Of a stretch of 5,572 bases of DNA, positions 1 to 5,572 are shown piece after piece. The stretch lies in contig QIAK01000130.1 of assembly GCA_003225515.1 (NCBI GenBank), positions 8,534 through 14,105 on the forward strand, read 5' to 3'. The notes below the pieces were generated by a model. The model was not told where the DNA came from, searched no databases, and was given only the letters and a program-made list of their open reading frames with translations. Origin of the DNA: Acidobacteriota bacterium (lineage in GTDB: Bacteria > Acidobacteriota > Terriglobia > Terriglobales > Acidobacteriaceae). The position numbers were made by a program, and so were the translations under genes. The number at the start of each line of letters is the position of its first letter. Position 1 is the first letter of the stretch.

Positions 1-2
1 CT

Positions 3-1037
3 CGATTTGTACGCCGCTCCAGCAAGCGGGTTGCAGGGCAAGTGCGGCTCGCCATGTGGCAGGCTGTGTTCAACGTAGTAATCGGTCTCACCATTGCCGG
101 GGGAACGGCGGCGGCGCTGTACATCGGCGTGAAACATGTACGGGCAGGAGTGCTATCGGTCGGATCGCTGCTGGTGGTAATGGCCTACATTGCACAGATT
201 TACCAACCCCTGCAGCTTCTTACGAATAAAATTACGGACCTGCAAGCGTGGCTGGTCAGCCTGGAGCGGACGTTCGTACTGCTCGACCAGAAGCCGGAGA
301 TCGCGGAAAGTCTTAGCCCCAAGCCGCTGCTGCGGGCCAAAGGTGACTTTGAGTTCCGCGGAGTTTCTTTTCAGTATGGCGACAGCGGCCGCGGGCTGAA
401 AAACGTTTCGTTCAGCATTCCCGCAGGATCGCGCGTCGGCATTGTGGGCGCAACCGGAGCGGGTAAAACAACGCTGTTGAATCTGATCATGCGATTTTAC
501 GATCCTTCCGATGGCCGAGTGCTGCTCGATGGTGTCGACCTTTGCGAGTACAGGATTTCTGACCTGCGCCGGCAATTTGCGGTCGTGCTTCAGGAGCCAG
601 TCCTGTTCGATGCCAGCATTGCTGAAAACATCGCATACGGGAAGCGCGACGCGTCCGATGAGGAAATCGTGGCGGCCGCTAAATCGGCCTGTGCGCATGA
701 CTTCATCATGAAACTGTCCAGGCAATATGAGAGCGGCGCGGGCGAGCGCGGCACAGGGCTGTCAGGCGGCGAGCGCCAACGCATCTCTCTGGCTCGCGCT
801 TTTCTGCGAGATAGCCCCATATTGATTCTTGATGAACCCACCAGTTCGGTTGACGTCCAGACCGAGAATTCGATTCTGGCCGCAACCGAGAACCTGATGC
901 AAGGCAGGACTACATTCATGATCGCCCACCGCCTGAACACACTGCGGAGCTGTAATCTGATCCTGGCGTTCGATCAAGGAGAATTGGTCGAGATTCGCAA
1001 GCCCGCCGATGATCTCTCGGTGGCTGCCGGGCGCTGA
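3..1037 (+). CDS. ABC exporter half-transporter, permease-ATPase fusion (5' end outside the window)
   Basis: This is the C-terminal 344 residues of an MsbA/MDR-type ABC exporter, an inner-membrane protein that uses ATP to flip or export lipids, glycolipids or other amphiphiles. The frame is open to the left edge, so the GTG at 42 is only an internal codon. Numbering from that GTG, two hydrophobic stretches (about 8-30 and 36-58) should be the last two transmembrane helices. The ATPase domain follows from about 103. It has Walker A GATGAGKT (136-143), Q-loop Gln184, signature LSGGE (240-244), Walker B ILILDE with catalytic Glu265, D-loop SVD (269-271) and H-loop His296. All key residues are present, so the ATPase should be active. 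The tail after the H-loop is short, without the usual long C-terminal helix. Substrate cannot be read from this part. The downstream saccharide genes suggest a glycolipid or glycan intermediate, but a 189-bp gap separates it from them. The family is certain, the role inferred. Confidence 0.95.
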   Translation, partial: RFVRRSSKRVAGQVRLAMWQAVFNVVIGLTIAGGTAAALYIGVKHVRAGVLSVGSLLVVMAYIAQIYQPLQLLTNKITDLQAWLVSLERTFVLLDQKPEIAESLSPKPLLRAKGDFEFRGVSFQYGDSGRGLKNVSFSIPAGSRVGIVGATGAGKTTLLNLIMRFYDPSDGRVLLDGVDLCEYRISDLRRQFAVVLQEPVLFDASIAENIAYGKRDASDEEIVAAAKSACAHDFIMKLSRQYESGAGERGTGLSGGERQRISLARAFLRDSPILILDEPTSSVDVQTENSILAATENLMQGRTTFMIAHRLNTLRSCNLILAFDQGELVEIRKPADDLSVAAGR

Positions 1038-1088
1038 ACTGGTTTTTGCGAGCGGGCCGGGGAATCTCCCCTTGCATGCAGTGTCTTA

Positions 1089-1135
1089 GCGGAGATCCTT
1101 CGCTCCGCCTGAAGAACGACTACGCTTAGGATGAC
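1089..1135. repeat. Intergenic hairpin-forming repeat element of 'GATCCTTCG...AGGATGAC' type
   Basis: GCGGAG (1089-1094) and CTCCGC (1103-1108) form a perfect 6-bp inverted repeat around an 8-nt loop. An outer pair, ATCCT (1095-1099) and AGGAT (1128-1132), is also complementary, so two alternative folds are possible. I recall similar sequences as dispersed intergenic repeats in Acidobacteriota and some other phyla; this is from memory and was not searched. The ATG at 1131 that opens the long reading frame of the next gene lies inside the element's AGGATGAC end. That argues against its being the real start codon. There is no T-run after the hairpin, so it is not a canonical intrinsic terminator. 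Confidence 0.55.
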
Positions 1136-1151
1136 AAAGAGGATTGCGCTG

Positions 1152-1193
1152 CTTATTTTCCGAACAGCACTTCTTATTTTCCAAACAGCACTT
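1152..1193. repeat. 21-bp tandem duplication (two copies, one mismatch)
   Basis: Positions 1152-1172 and 1173-1193 are consecutive 21-bp copies that differ only at 1162 (G) versus 1183 (A). A diverged third remnant may follow at 1194-1214. The unit is a multiple of three, so it keeps the frame open. If translated it gives LLIFRTA then LLIFQTA, followed by the weaker LPFLQAS. It lies between the intergenic repeat and the probable glycosyltransferase start at 1227, and is most simply a non-coding minisatellite. Confidence 0.8.
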
Positions 1194-1226
1194 CCCTTTC
1201 TTCAGGCATCTTCTTTACGAACGAGT

Positions 1227-2291
1227 ATGCGTTTCGTAATTTTTGGCCTGACAGTAAGCTCCTCGTGGGGGAACGGACACGCCACACTCTGGCGAGGATT
1301 GTGCAGCGCTCTGGCCAGCGGTGGGCATTCGGTCATATTTTTCGAAAAAGATGTGCCGTATTACAGTCAGCATCGAGACCTGGCGAATCCATCAGGCTAC
1401 AGTTTGAAGCTTTACCAGGATTGGCAAGAGGTTGCCTCGCAGGCATGTGCCGCTCTGGAGAATGCGGATTGCGCGATGGTTACGTCGTATTGTCCCGATG
1501 CGCGCGCTGCTGCCGATCTGCTTCTCTCTTCGAGCGTGCCATCGAAGATGTTTTACGATCTGGATACGCCGGTGACTTTGAACTCTTTGGGGGAACGCGG
1601 AGATGTGCCCTACATCCCGAGCTACGGCCTGGAGCCGTTCGATCTGGTATTGAGTTATACGGGAGGAAAGGCGCTGAGTGAACTTCAGAGGCAGTTGGGC
1701 GCCCGACGGGTTGCGCCGCTTTACGGCAGTGTGGACCCGGCATTGCACAAGCGTGTGGCGCCTGCTGAGCGGTACTCATCGGACTTCTCCTATCTCGGCA
1801 CCTATGCGGCTGATCGGCAAACTCAACTGGAAGAGTTGTTTCTGCAGCCGGCCAGGCAATGTCCCGAGAAGGTCTTTCGCATTGGCGGCGCACTTTACCC
1901 GCAGGATTTTCCCTGGAGGCAGAATATATATTTCGTGCGCCATCTGCCTCCGCCCGAACATCCTGCTTTTTATTCTTCTTCGAAGCTGACGCTGAATGTG
2001 ACTCGCGGCACAATGGCTTCCATGGGTTATTGCCCGTCGGGCAGACTGTTTGAGGCCGCAGCCTGTGGCACTCCGATCGTAAGCGACTCATGGGAGGGGC
2101 TGGACGAGTTCTTTGAGCCGGGAGAGGAAATTCTGGTGGCGCAGCAGGCAGCGGATGTCACCAATGCTCTTCGGCTGGAAGAAGGAGAGCTAGAAGAGAT
2201 GGCGAGTCGTGGACAACAGCGAGTTCTAGCCGAACATACGGCGAGACAAAGGGCTGAACAACTGGTGAGCCTGGTCGAGGCGGGAGCATGA
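1227..2291 (+). CDS. CgeB-like glycosyltransferase (GT-B fold)
   Basis: This 354-residue protein is predicted to be a cytoplasmic glycosyltransferase that moves a sugar from a nucleotide donor to an unknown acceptor. It begins with a Rossmann-like strand, MRFVIFGLTV, followed by a Gly/His-containing loop SSSWGNGHATLWRGL (11-25). The C-terminal half carries the block typical of CgeB/Glyco_trans_1_2 proteins: TLNVTRG (255-261), then YCPSGRLFEAAACGTPIVSD (268-287), where the Glu of FEAAACG is expected to contact the donor nucleotide. WEGLDEFFEPGEEI follows. I chose ATG 1227 because the fold starts there. The in-frame ATG at 1131 would add 32 hydrophobic residues encoded by a repeat element and a tandem duplication. 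Neither start has a good Shine-Dalgarno. The stop overlaps the next start (ATGA at 2288-2291), so the two genes are probably co-translated. Donor and acceptor are not predictable. The family is fairly sure, the start less so. Confidence 0.85.
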   Translation: MRFVIFGLTVSSSWGNGHATLWRGLCSALASGGHSVIFFEKDVPYYSQHRDLANPSGYSLKLYQDWQEVASQACAALENADCAMVTSYCPDARAAADLLLSSSVPSKMFYDLDTPVTLNSLGERGDVPYIPSYGLEPFDLVLSYTGGKALSELQRQLGARRVAPLYGSVDPALHKRVAPAERYSSDFSYLGTYAADRQTQLEELFLQPARQCPEKVFRIGGALYPQDFPWRQNIYFVRHLPPPEHPAFYSSSKLTLNVTRGTMASMGYCPSGRLFEAAACGTPIVSDSWEGLDEFFEPGEEILVAQQAADVTNALRLEEGELEEMASRGQQRVLAEHTARQRAEQLVSLVEAGA

Positions 2292-3043
2292 GCAGAATTT
2301 GGGGTATCGTGCCTGCGGCGGGACTTGGAACTCGCATCCAGCCGCTGGCTTTTTCTAAAGAACTTTTGCCGGTCGGCACGCGTATGGATGCAGATCGCGA
2401 GCGTCCGCGCGCAGTGGGAGAGTATCTGGTCGAACGGATGATTCGGGCGGGAGCGACGCACATCTGCTTTGTGGTGTCCCCTGGCAAGGCCGATATCATG
2501 CAATATTTCGGCGGGCAGTTGGAGCAGACTGCGATCTGCTACGCGGTCCAGCAAAATCCCAGCGGCCTGTGCGATGCGCTGTTCACCGCGCTGCCATTCA
2601 TTTCGCCCGAGGACGAAGTCCTGATCGGATTGCCTGATACGATCTGGTTTCCTGCCGACGGTTTCCAGTATTTGCCGCCCCACCGGTTTTCCTTTCTTTT
2701 GTTCCCGGTGCGCAGCCCGCAGTTGTTCGACGCCGTTCGTTGCGATGACTCCGGCTCGGTACTTGAGGTTGAAGTAAAGAAGCCGAAGCCGCGCTCGCAT
2801 TGGGTTTGGGGCGCTTTTCGGATGCCAGGACGTACGCTGTTGATGCTTCACGAACTATGGTCCCGGCGCATTCCGAGAGACGAATATTTCGGCACCCTGG
2901 TCAACGCCTATATCGCGCAGGGCGGATTTGTGACCGGCGTAAAGCGGGGAGAGGTCTATGTGGACGTGGGAACGCTGCATGGCTATCGGGAAGCAGTTCG
3001 CATCCTACGAGAAACGGATTTGCCGCTGATTGATGCTGCTTAA
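2288..3043 (+). CDS. Sugar-1-phosphate nucleotidyltransferase (NTP_transferase family)
   Basis: This 251-residue cytoplasmic enzyme should join a sugar-1-phosphate to an NTP to give an NDP-sugar and pyrophosphate. The N-terminal signature is complete: PAAGLGTR (9-16) as the nucleotide loop, then KELLPV (24-29) with Lys24 as the expected phosphate-binding lysine. GLPDT (114-118) supplies the probable metal-binding Asp117. KKPKP (164-168) and the following WVWGAF (172-177) match the sugar-binding region, and YVDVGTLHGY (224-233) matches the second metal-site block (Asp226). It is shorter than RmlA or GalU, with no extra C-terminal domain. Between Val29 and Glu45 an Arg-rich loop replaces the short GKP-type segment. 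The start overlaps the preceding stop by ATGA, and GAGG at 2277-2280 gives a usable Shine-Dalgarno. UTP plus glucose-1-phosphate is the simplest guess, since it would feed the neighbouring dehydrogenase, but dTTP or another sugar is possible. Confidence 0.92.
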   Translation: MSRIWGIVPAAGLGTRIQPLAFSKELLPVGTRMDADRERPRAVGEYLVERMIRAGATHICFVVSPGKADIMQYFGGQLEQTAICYAVQQNPSGLCDALFTALPFISPEDEVLIGLPDTIWFPADGFQYLPPHRFSFLLFPVRSPQLFDAVRCDDSGSVLEVEVKKPKPRSHWVWGAFRMPGRTLLMLHELWSRRIPRDEYFGTLVNAYIAQGGFVTGVKRGEVYVDVGTLHGYREAVRILRETDLPLIDAA

Positions 3044-3073
3044 TTTTTGAATGTTGCTTGATTCTTGGCAGGA

Positions 3074-4513
3074 TTATTGCTCCGGACGTCCGATTGAGAT
3101 GTATTCGAATCCAGCCTGACGGGGATCTTTTGGATCCAGCAAATTGCGCCCGTCAATCACAAGTGGGACATCCATTTCACTCCGCAATCGGGCCCAGTCG
3201 AGAGTTCGATATTCCGGCCATTCCGTTAACACGAGCAGGGCCTGGGCCCTATCCGCGGCGGAATACGGATTGTCGCAGTAGGTTAGACGGCCTTCCTGCG
3301 GCGGCAAAACTTTTTGCAGCAGCGGCATGGCCTTGGGATCATGAAGGCGGAGTGCTGCACCTTCTTCAATCAGCGCGTCTACCACGCGCAAACTTGGGGA
3401 CTCGCGGGTGTCGTCTGTACCACCCTTAAACGCAAGGCCCAGCACGGCAATAGTCTTGTCGTGCAGCACCCAAAGCGCCTTTCGCAGTTTCTTCATCAGC
3501 ACGTCAACGCGCTGTTGATTGATGTTTTCGACTTCTTTCAGCAGAGAGAAGTTGACCCCGTGTTCCTCGGCGAGATAAATGAATGCCCGCAGATCTTTGG
3601 GAAAGCAGTAACCTCCGAACCCGATGCCTGCCTGAAGAAAGTCAGGCCCAATTCTAGGATCCATTCCGATCCCCTTGGCAACCTCCGTTACGTCTGCACC
3701 GATCGCATCGCAAAGGTCGGCGACCATGTTAATGAACGAGATCTTCATCGAAAGAAAAGAATTAGCGGCGTGTTTGATAATTTCCGCCGTACTCAAGCCG
3801 GTCACCACCAGCGGAGATTCAAAGGGACGATAGATTTCCTCGACGATCTGGCGTGCCCGGTCGGAATCTACACCGCAGACGATCCGGTCAGGTTTGAAGA
3901 TGTTCTTGAGCGCAACCCCTTCCTGCAGAAATTCGGGGTTGGAGGCTACGTCGAACTGAAGGGGCATGCTGCCCTCTGCAGGTCTGGAACCATGATTTCC
4001 GTTGCGCGCATAGCGCGAAATTGTGCGCCTGATCCAATGTGCGGTGATTGCCGGCACCGTACTCTTTTCCACGATCAGCTTGTAGCCGTTCAGGTTGTGG
4101 GCGATGGTCCGCGCCGCCGATTCAATCTGGCTTAGATCGGCTTCCCCGCTGCTCTTTTGTGGTGTACCCACGCAAAGGAACAGCACTGTGGACTCACGGA
4201 TGGCTTTCTCCAGATCATCGACGGGAAAGAAACGTTTGCCTAAGTGCTCTTTGAGAAGTGTCTCGAGGCCCGGCTCATAAAAGGGGGCTTCGCCAGCCTG
4301 GAGCTGAGAAACCAGAGCTTGCGACGAATCTGCCCCGAGGACGGTCCAACCCATAGCGGCCAGACTGAGAGCCGTGGGCAATCCGACGTGCCCCATGCCG
4401 AGGACGGCAATCTTTACGCGCTTGTTGCGGATACGGTTGAGCAGTTGGGTGTCTGTTTTGCCCAAGGGAGACAGGGTAGCAATCTCACCAGCGATCGGTG
4501 CGTGACTTGACAT
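3074..4513 (-). CDS. ugd: UDP-glucose 6-dehydrogenase-type nucleotide-sugar dehydrogenase
   Basis: This 479-residue enzyme should oxidise UDP-glucose twice with NAD+ to give UDP-glucuronate, a precursor for acidic polysaccharides. The order is standard for the UDP-Glc/GDP-Man dehydrogenase family. The NAD-binding Rossmann motif GMGHVG is at 39-44, then KSTVP (150-154) and SNPEFLQEG (191-199). The central helix EIIKHAANSFLSMKISF carries Lys247 and Asn251. The active-site block GFGGYCFPKD holds the nucleophile Cys303 and Asp307, and the UDP-binding domain starts with GLAFKGGTDDTRESPS (359-374). All catalytic residues are present. A loop at about 164-186 is longer than usual. The start at 4513 is chosen for its GGAG Shine-Dalgarno. 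The frame stays open to an ATG at 4618, but those 35 residues match nothing in the family. It is convergent with the nucleotidyltransferase (30 bp between stops, no clear terminator) and divergent from the methyltransferase. GDP-mannose or UDP-ManNAc as substrate is less likely but not excluded. Confidence 0.95.
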   Translation of the reverse strand: MSSHAPIAGEIATLSPLGKTDTQLLNRIRNKRVKIAVLGMGHVGLPTALSLAAMGWTVLGADSSQALVSQLQAGEAPFYEPGLETLLKEHLGKRFFPVDDLEKAIRESTVLFLCVGTPQKSSGEADLSQIESAARTIAHNLNGYKLIVEKSTVPAITAHWIRRTISRYARNGNHGSRPAEGSMPLQFDVASNPEFLQEGVALKNIFKPDRIVCGVDSDRARQIVEEIYRPFESPLVVTGLSTAEIIKHAANSFLSMKISFINMVADLCDAIGADVTEVAKGIGMDPRIGPDFLQAGIGFGGYCFPKDLRAFIYLAEEHGVNFSLLKEVENINQQRVDVLMKKLRKALWVLHDKTIAVLGLAFKGGTDDTRESPSLRVVDALIEEGAALRLHDPKAMPLLQKVLPPQEGRLTYCDNPYSAADRAQALLVLTEWPEYRTLDWARLRSEMDVPLVIDGRNLLDPKDPRQAGFEYISIGRPEQ

Positions 4514-4703
4514 TACAATTCTCCACATCGGTACCGCTGAACATTTTTCGCCAAATCCTGTCCTTCGATGCAAATTTCTTTCGCTGCGGTTGTTAGCTGC
4601 ACGGTACTTCAAAAACATTCGACATCCTCTCTTGCGCAGATTTCATCCAAGGCGCGTAGAAGCTTTCATGCATTCATGCTGACTTCGCTTCCTCGAGAGA
4701 ACT
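4514..4703. other. Divergent intergenic region between ugd and the methyltransferase gene
   Basis: These 190 bp separate two divergent start codons, so promoters for both directions are expected here. I could not find a convincing -35/-10 pair on either strand. Visible details are a direct repeat TTCATGCA/TTCATGCT (4665-4680) and a weak Shine-Dalgarno GAGAG (4695-4699) before the methyltransferase ATG. The ugd-side 105 bp stay open in the ugd frame but show no family similarity when translated. No hairpin, operator or small RNA could be supported. Confidence 0.5.
4521..4524 (-). promoter_or_regulatory. Shine-Dalgarno fixing the ugd start
   Basis: On the minus strand GGAG lies 7 nt upstream of the ATG at 4513-4511. 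The alternative in-frame ATGs at 4528 and 4618 lack a comparable purine-rich site at the right distance, so this site decides for the 479-residue product. Confidence 0.7.
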
Positions 4704-5507
4704 ATGTCCGCCTCATCCGCCGAAAACTTTGATCCCGCCGTTCTGGAGCAGCGTGTCCATGAGCTGGGGGAGTGGTTTCACAATCTAAACCTGCACGGTG
4801 TCCCGACTGCTCCCAACCATTTCCTGGGAGACTTTCCCAGCATCAAATGGCGAAAGATTTGTCAGGACATTCCCTTAGATCTTGAAGGCGCCTCCGTACT
4901 GGATATCGGGTGCAATGGAGGCTTCTATTCGATTGAGATGAAACGTCGCGGCGCCGGACGCGTGCTGGGCATCGACACCGATGATCGCTATTTGAATCAG
5001 GCGCGCTTTGCCGCGCAGACGCTTGGGTTGGACATTGAATTTGAAAAGAGATCGGTGTATGAAGTCGACCGGCTTGCCGGACAATTCGACTACGTTCTGT
5101 TCATGGGCGTTTTCTACCATTTGCGCTACCCGCTCCTGGCGCTGGATACGGTGGTGAAGAAGGTTGGGACAAAGTTGATTTTCCAGACTATGGTCCGCGG
5201 CTCGGACAAAGTCATACCTTGCGAGAAGGATTATTCCTTCTGGACGAAGGACATTTTTTACAGCCCAGAATTTCCAGCGATGTACTTCATCGAAAAAAGC
5301 TACTCGGGAGATCCAACCAATTGGTGGATTCCGAACCGCAACGCCGTCGAATCTATGTTGCGAAGTTCTGGTTTACAGATTATCGGGCATCCGGAAGATG
5401 AAACGTGGATCTGCGAACCGTCTCATGTGCAGCGGCACGGCCGCTATATTCTGGACCTCGAGACCGCTGGAGAATTGAAACCCGATGAGGAGGCGAGTCC
5501 TGCATGA
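4704..5507 (+). CDS. Class I SAM-dependent methyltransferase, CmoB-like (probably TIGR04290 family)
   Basis: This 267-residue soluble protein should transfer a methyl (or related) group from S-adenosylmethionine or a derivative. Motif I VLDIGCNGG (65-73) forms the SAM loop, the acidic residue ending strand 2 is Asp91 in LGIDTDD, and FDYVLFMGVFYHLRYPLLAL (128-147) is the motif IV region. This last block and the N-terminal HNLNLHGVPTAP resemble the CmoB/Methyltransf_9 group. CmoB itself modifies tRNA U34, but this protein is shorter and lies in a sugar-nucleotide cluster, so a tRNA substrate is unlikely. From memory it matches the uncharacterised TIGR04290 (Rta_06860-like) family; this was not searched. 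Trp-rich segments at 180 and 207-208 could form a substrate pocket. The ATG at 4704 has a weak GAGAG site and no better upstream start. The stop overlaps the next ATG (ATGA, 5504-5507), which implies coupled translation with the hydrolase-like gene. The natural substrate is unknown. Confidence 0.9.
   Translation: MSASSAENFDPAVLEQRVHELGEWFHNLNLHGVPTAPNHFLGDFPSIKWRKICQDIPLDLEGASVLDIGCNGGFYSIEMKRRGAGRVLGIDTDDRYLNQARFAAQTLGLDIEFEKRSVYEVDRLAGQFDYVLFMGVFYHLRYPLLALDTVVKKVGTKLIFQTMVRGSDKVIPCEKDYSFWTKDIFYSPEFPAMYFIEKSYSGDPTNWWIPNRNAVESMLRSSGLQIIGHPEDETWICEPSHVQRHGRYILDLETAGELKPDEEASPA
5487..5493 (+). promoter_or_regulatory. Strong Shine-Dalgarno GAGGAGG for the last gene
   Basis: GAGGAGG lies 10 nt upstream of the ATG at 5504, inside the methyltransferase coding sequence. 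It is the strongest Shine-Dalgarno match I found in the window. An in-frame TGA at 5486-5488, with no ATG, GTG or TTG between it and 5504, means 5504 is the first possible start of the downstream frame. Confidence 0.75.
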
Positions 5508-5572
5508 TTGAAGCGGTGATGCTGTGGAATGAGCCTAACAACCTATCGCATTGGGATTTCAAGCTCGATCCT
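5504..5572 (+). CDS. Glycoside hydrolase-like protein (clan GH-A, beta-xylosidase/cellulase-like), N-terminal 23 codons only
   Basis: Only the first 23 residues are inside the window; the frame is open to the right edge. They read MIEAVMLWNEPNNLSHWDFK and onward. WNEPN (8-12) matches the motif around the catalytic acid/base Glu of clan GH-A hydrolases, here Glu10. In ordinary members this motif sits well over a hundred residues in, after several barrel strands, so its position at the extreme N-terminus is odd. The start is fixed by an upstream in-frame TGA (5486-5488) and by GAGGAGG at 5487-5493. There is no signal peptide, so the protein should be cytoplasmic. That suggests action on a biosynthetic intermediate, not on extracellular polymer. 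The ATGA overlap with the methyltransferase implies a shared operon. From memory, such short hydrolase-like genes accompany this methyltransferase family elsewhere. With so few residues the assignment rests on motif and context. Confidence 0.7.
   Translation, partial: MIEAVMLWNEPNNLSHWDFKLDP

Noticed and set aside
153..725. Minus-strand reading frame opposite the ABC transporter
   Set aside because: It is antisense to the membrane helices and Walker A region of a well-conserved gene, with no motif of its own.
1059..1071. Small GC hairpin GGGGA-ATC-TCCCC after the ABC transporter stop, as a possible terminator
   Set aside because: The stem is only 5 bp with a 3-nt loop and no T-run follows, so an intrinsic terminator cannot be supported.
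2027..2851. Long minus-strand reading frame (274 codons) opposite the glycosyltransferase/nucleotidyltransferase junction
   Set aside because: It overlaps two genes with clear family motifs on the plus strand, and its translation is Arg/Ser/Ala-rich low-complexity sequence with no recognisable domain.
3044..3073. Possible bidirectional terminator between the convergent stops
   Set aside because: I found no stable inverted repeat in the 30 bp, only a short T-run just after the nucleotidyltransferase stop.
3314..4135. Plus-strand reading frame of 273 codons inside the dehydrogenase gene
   Set aside because: It is antisense to the catalytic core of a complete UDP-glucose dehydrogenase and shows no family features.
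4514..4618. 35-codon N-terminal extension of the dehydrogenase from the ATG at 4618
   Set aside because: It has no Shine-Dalgarno, no resemblance to the family, and the ATG at 4513 has GGAG at a proper distance.

Overview
The window looks like about 5.6 kb of a bacterial chromosome of moderate GC content. It holds six protein-coding genes, two of them cut by the window edges, that fit a cell-surface or secreted saccharide pathway. I suspect a soil Acidobacteriota (Koribacter/Sulfotelmatobacter-like). The reasons are the gene combination and an intergenic element at about 1089-1135 of the '...GATCCTTCG...AGGATGAC' type, which I recall from such genomes. This assignment is inference. I see no tRNA, rRNA, CRISPR array or insertion sequence.

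Layout: (1) 3-1037, +: C-terminal part of an ABC exporter half-transporter, comprising the last two membrane helices and a complete ATPase domain. (2) 1038-1226: a gap with a hairpin-forming repeat element and a 21-bp tandem duplication. These extend the next reading frame upstream but are probably not coding. (3) 1227-2291, +: a CgeB-like glycosyltransferase. (4) 2288-3043, +: a sugar-1-phosphate nucleotidyltransferase, joined to gene 3 by an ATGA stop/start overlap. (5) 4513-3074, -: a UDP-glucose 6-dehydrogenase-type enzyme, convergent with gene 4 across 30 bp. (6) 4704-5507, +: a class I SAM methyltransferase with CmoB-like features, divergent from gene 5 across 190 bp. (7) 5504-5572, +: the first 23 codons of a glycoside-hydrolase-like protein, joined to gene 6 by another ATGA overlap and preceded by a strong Shine-Dalgarno.

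How they may work together (inference): the nucleotidyltransferase activates a hexose-1-phosphate, the dehydrogenase oxidises the NDP-hexose to an NDP-uronic acid, and the CgeB-like enzyme transfers a sugar. The methyltransferase may modify the sugar or aglycone, and the hydrolase-like protein may trim or rearrange the glycan. The ABC exporter could move a product across the inner membrane, but the repeat-bearing gap leaves its membership of the pathway uncertain. The product is unknown. The tightly paired methyltransferase and hydrolase-like gene next to nucleotide-sugar genes make this a candidate uncharacterised saccharide cluster.
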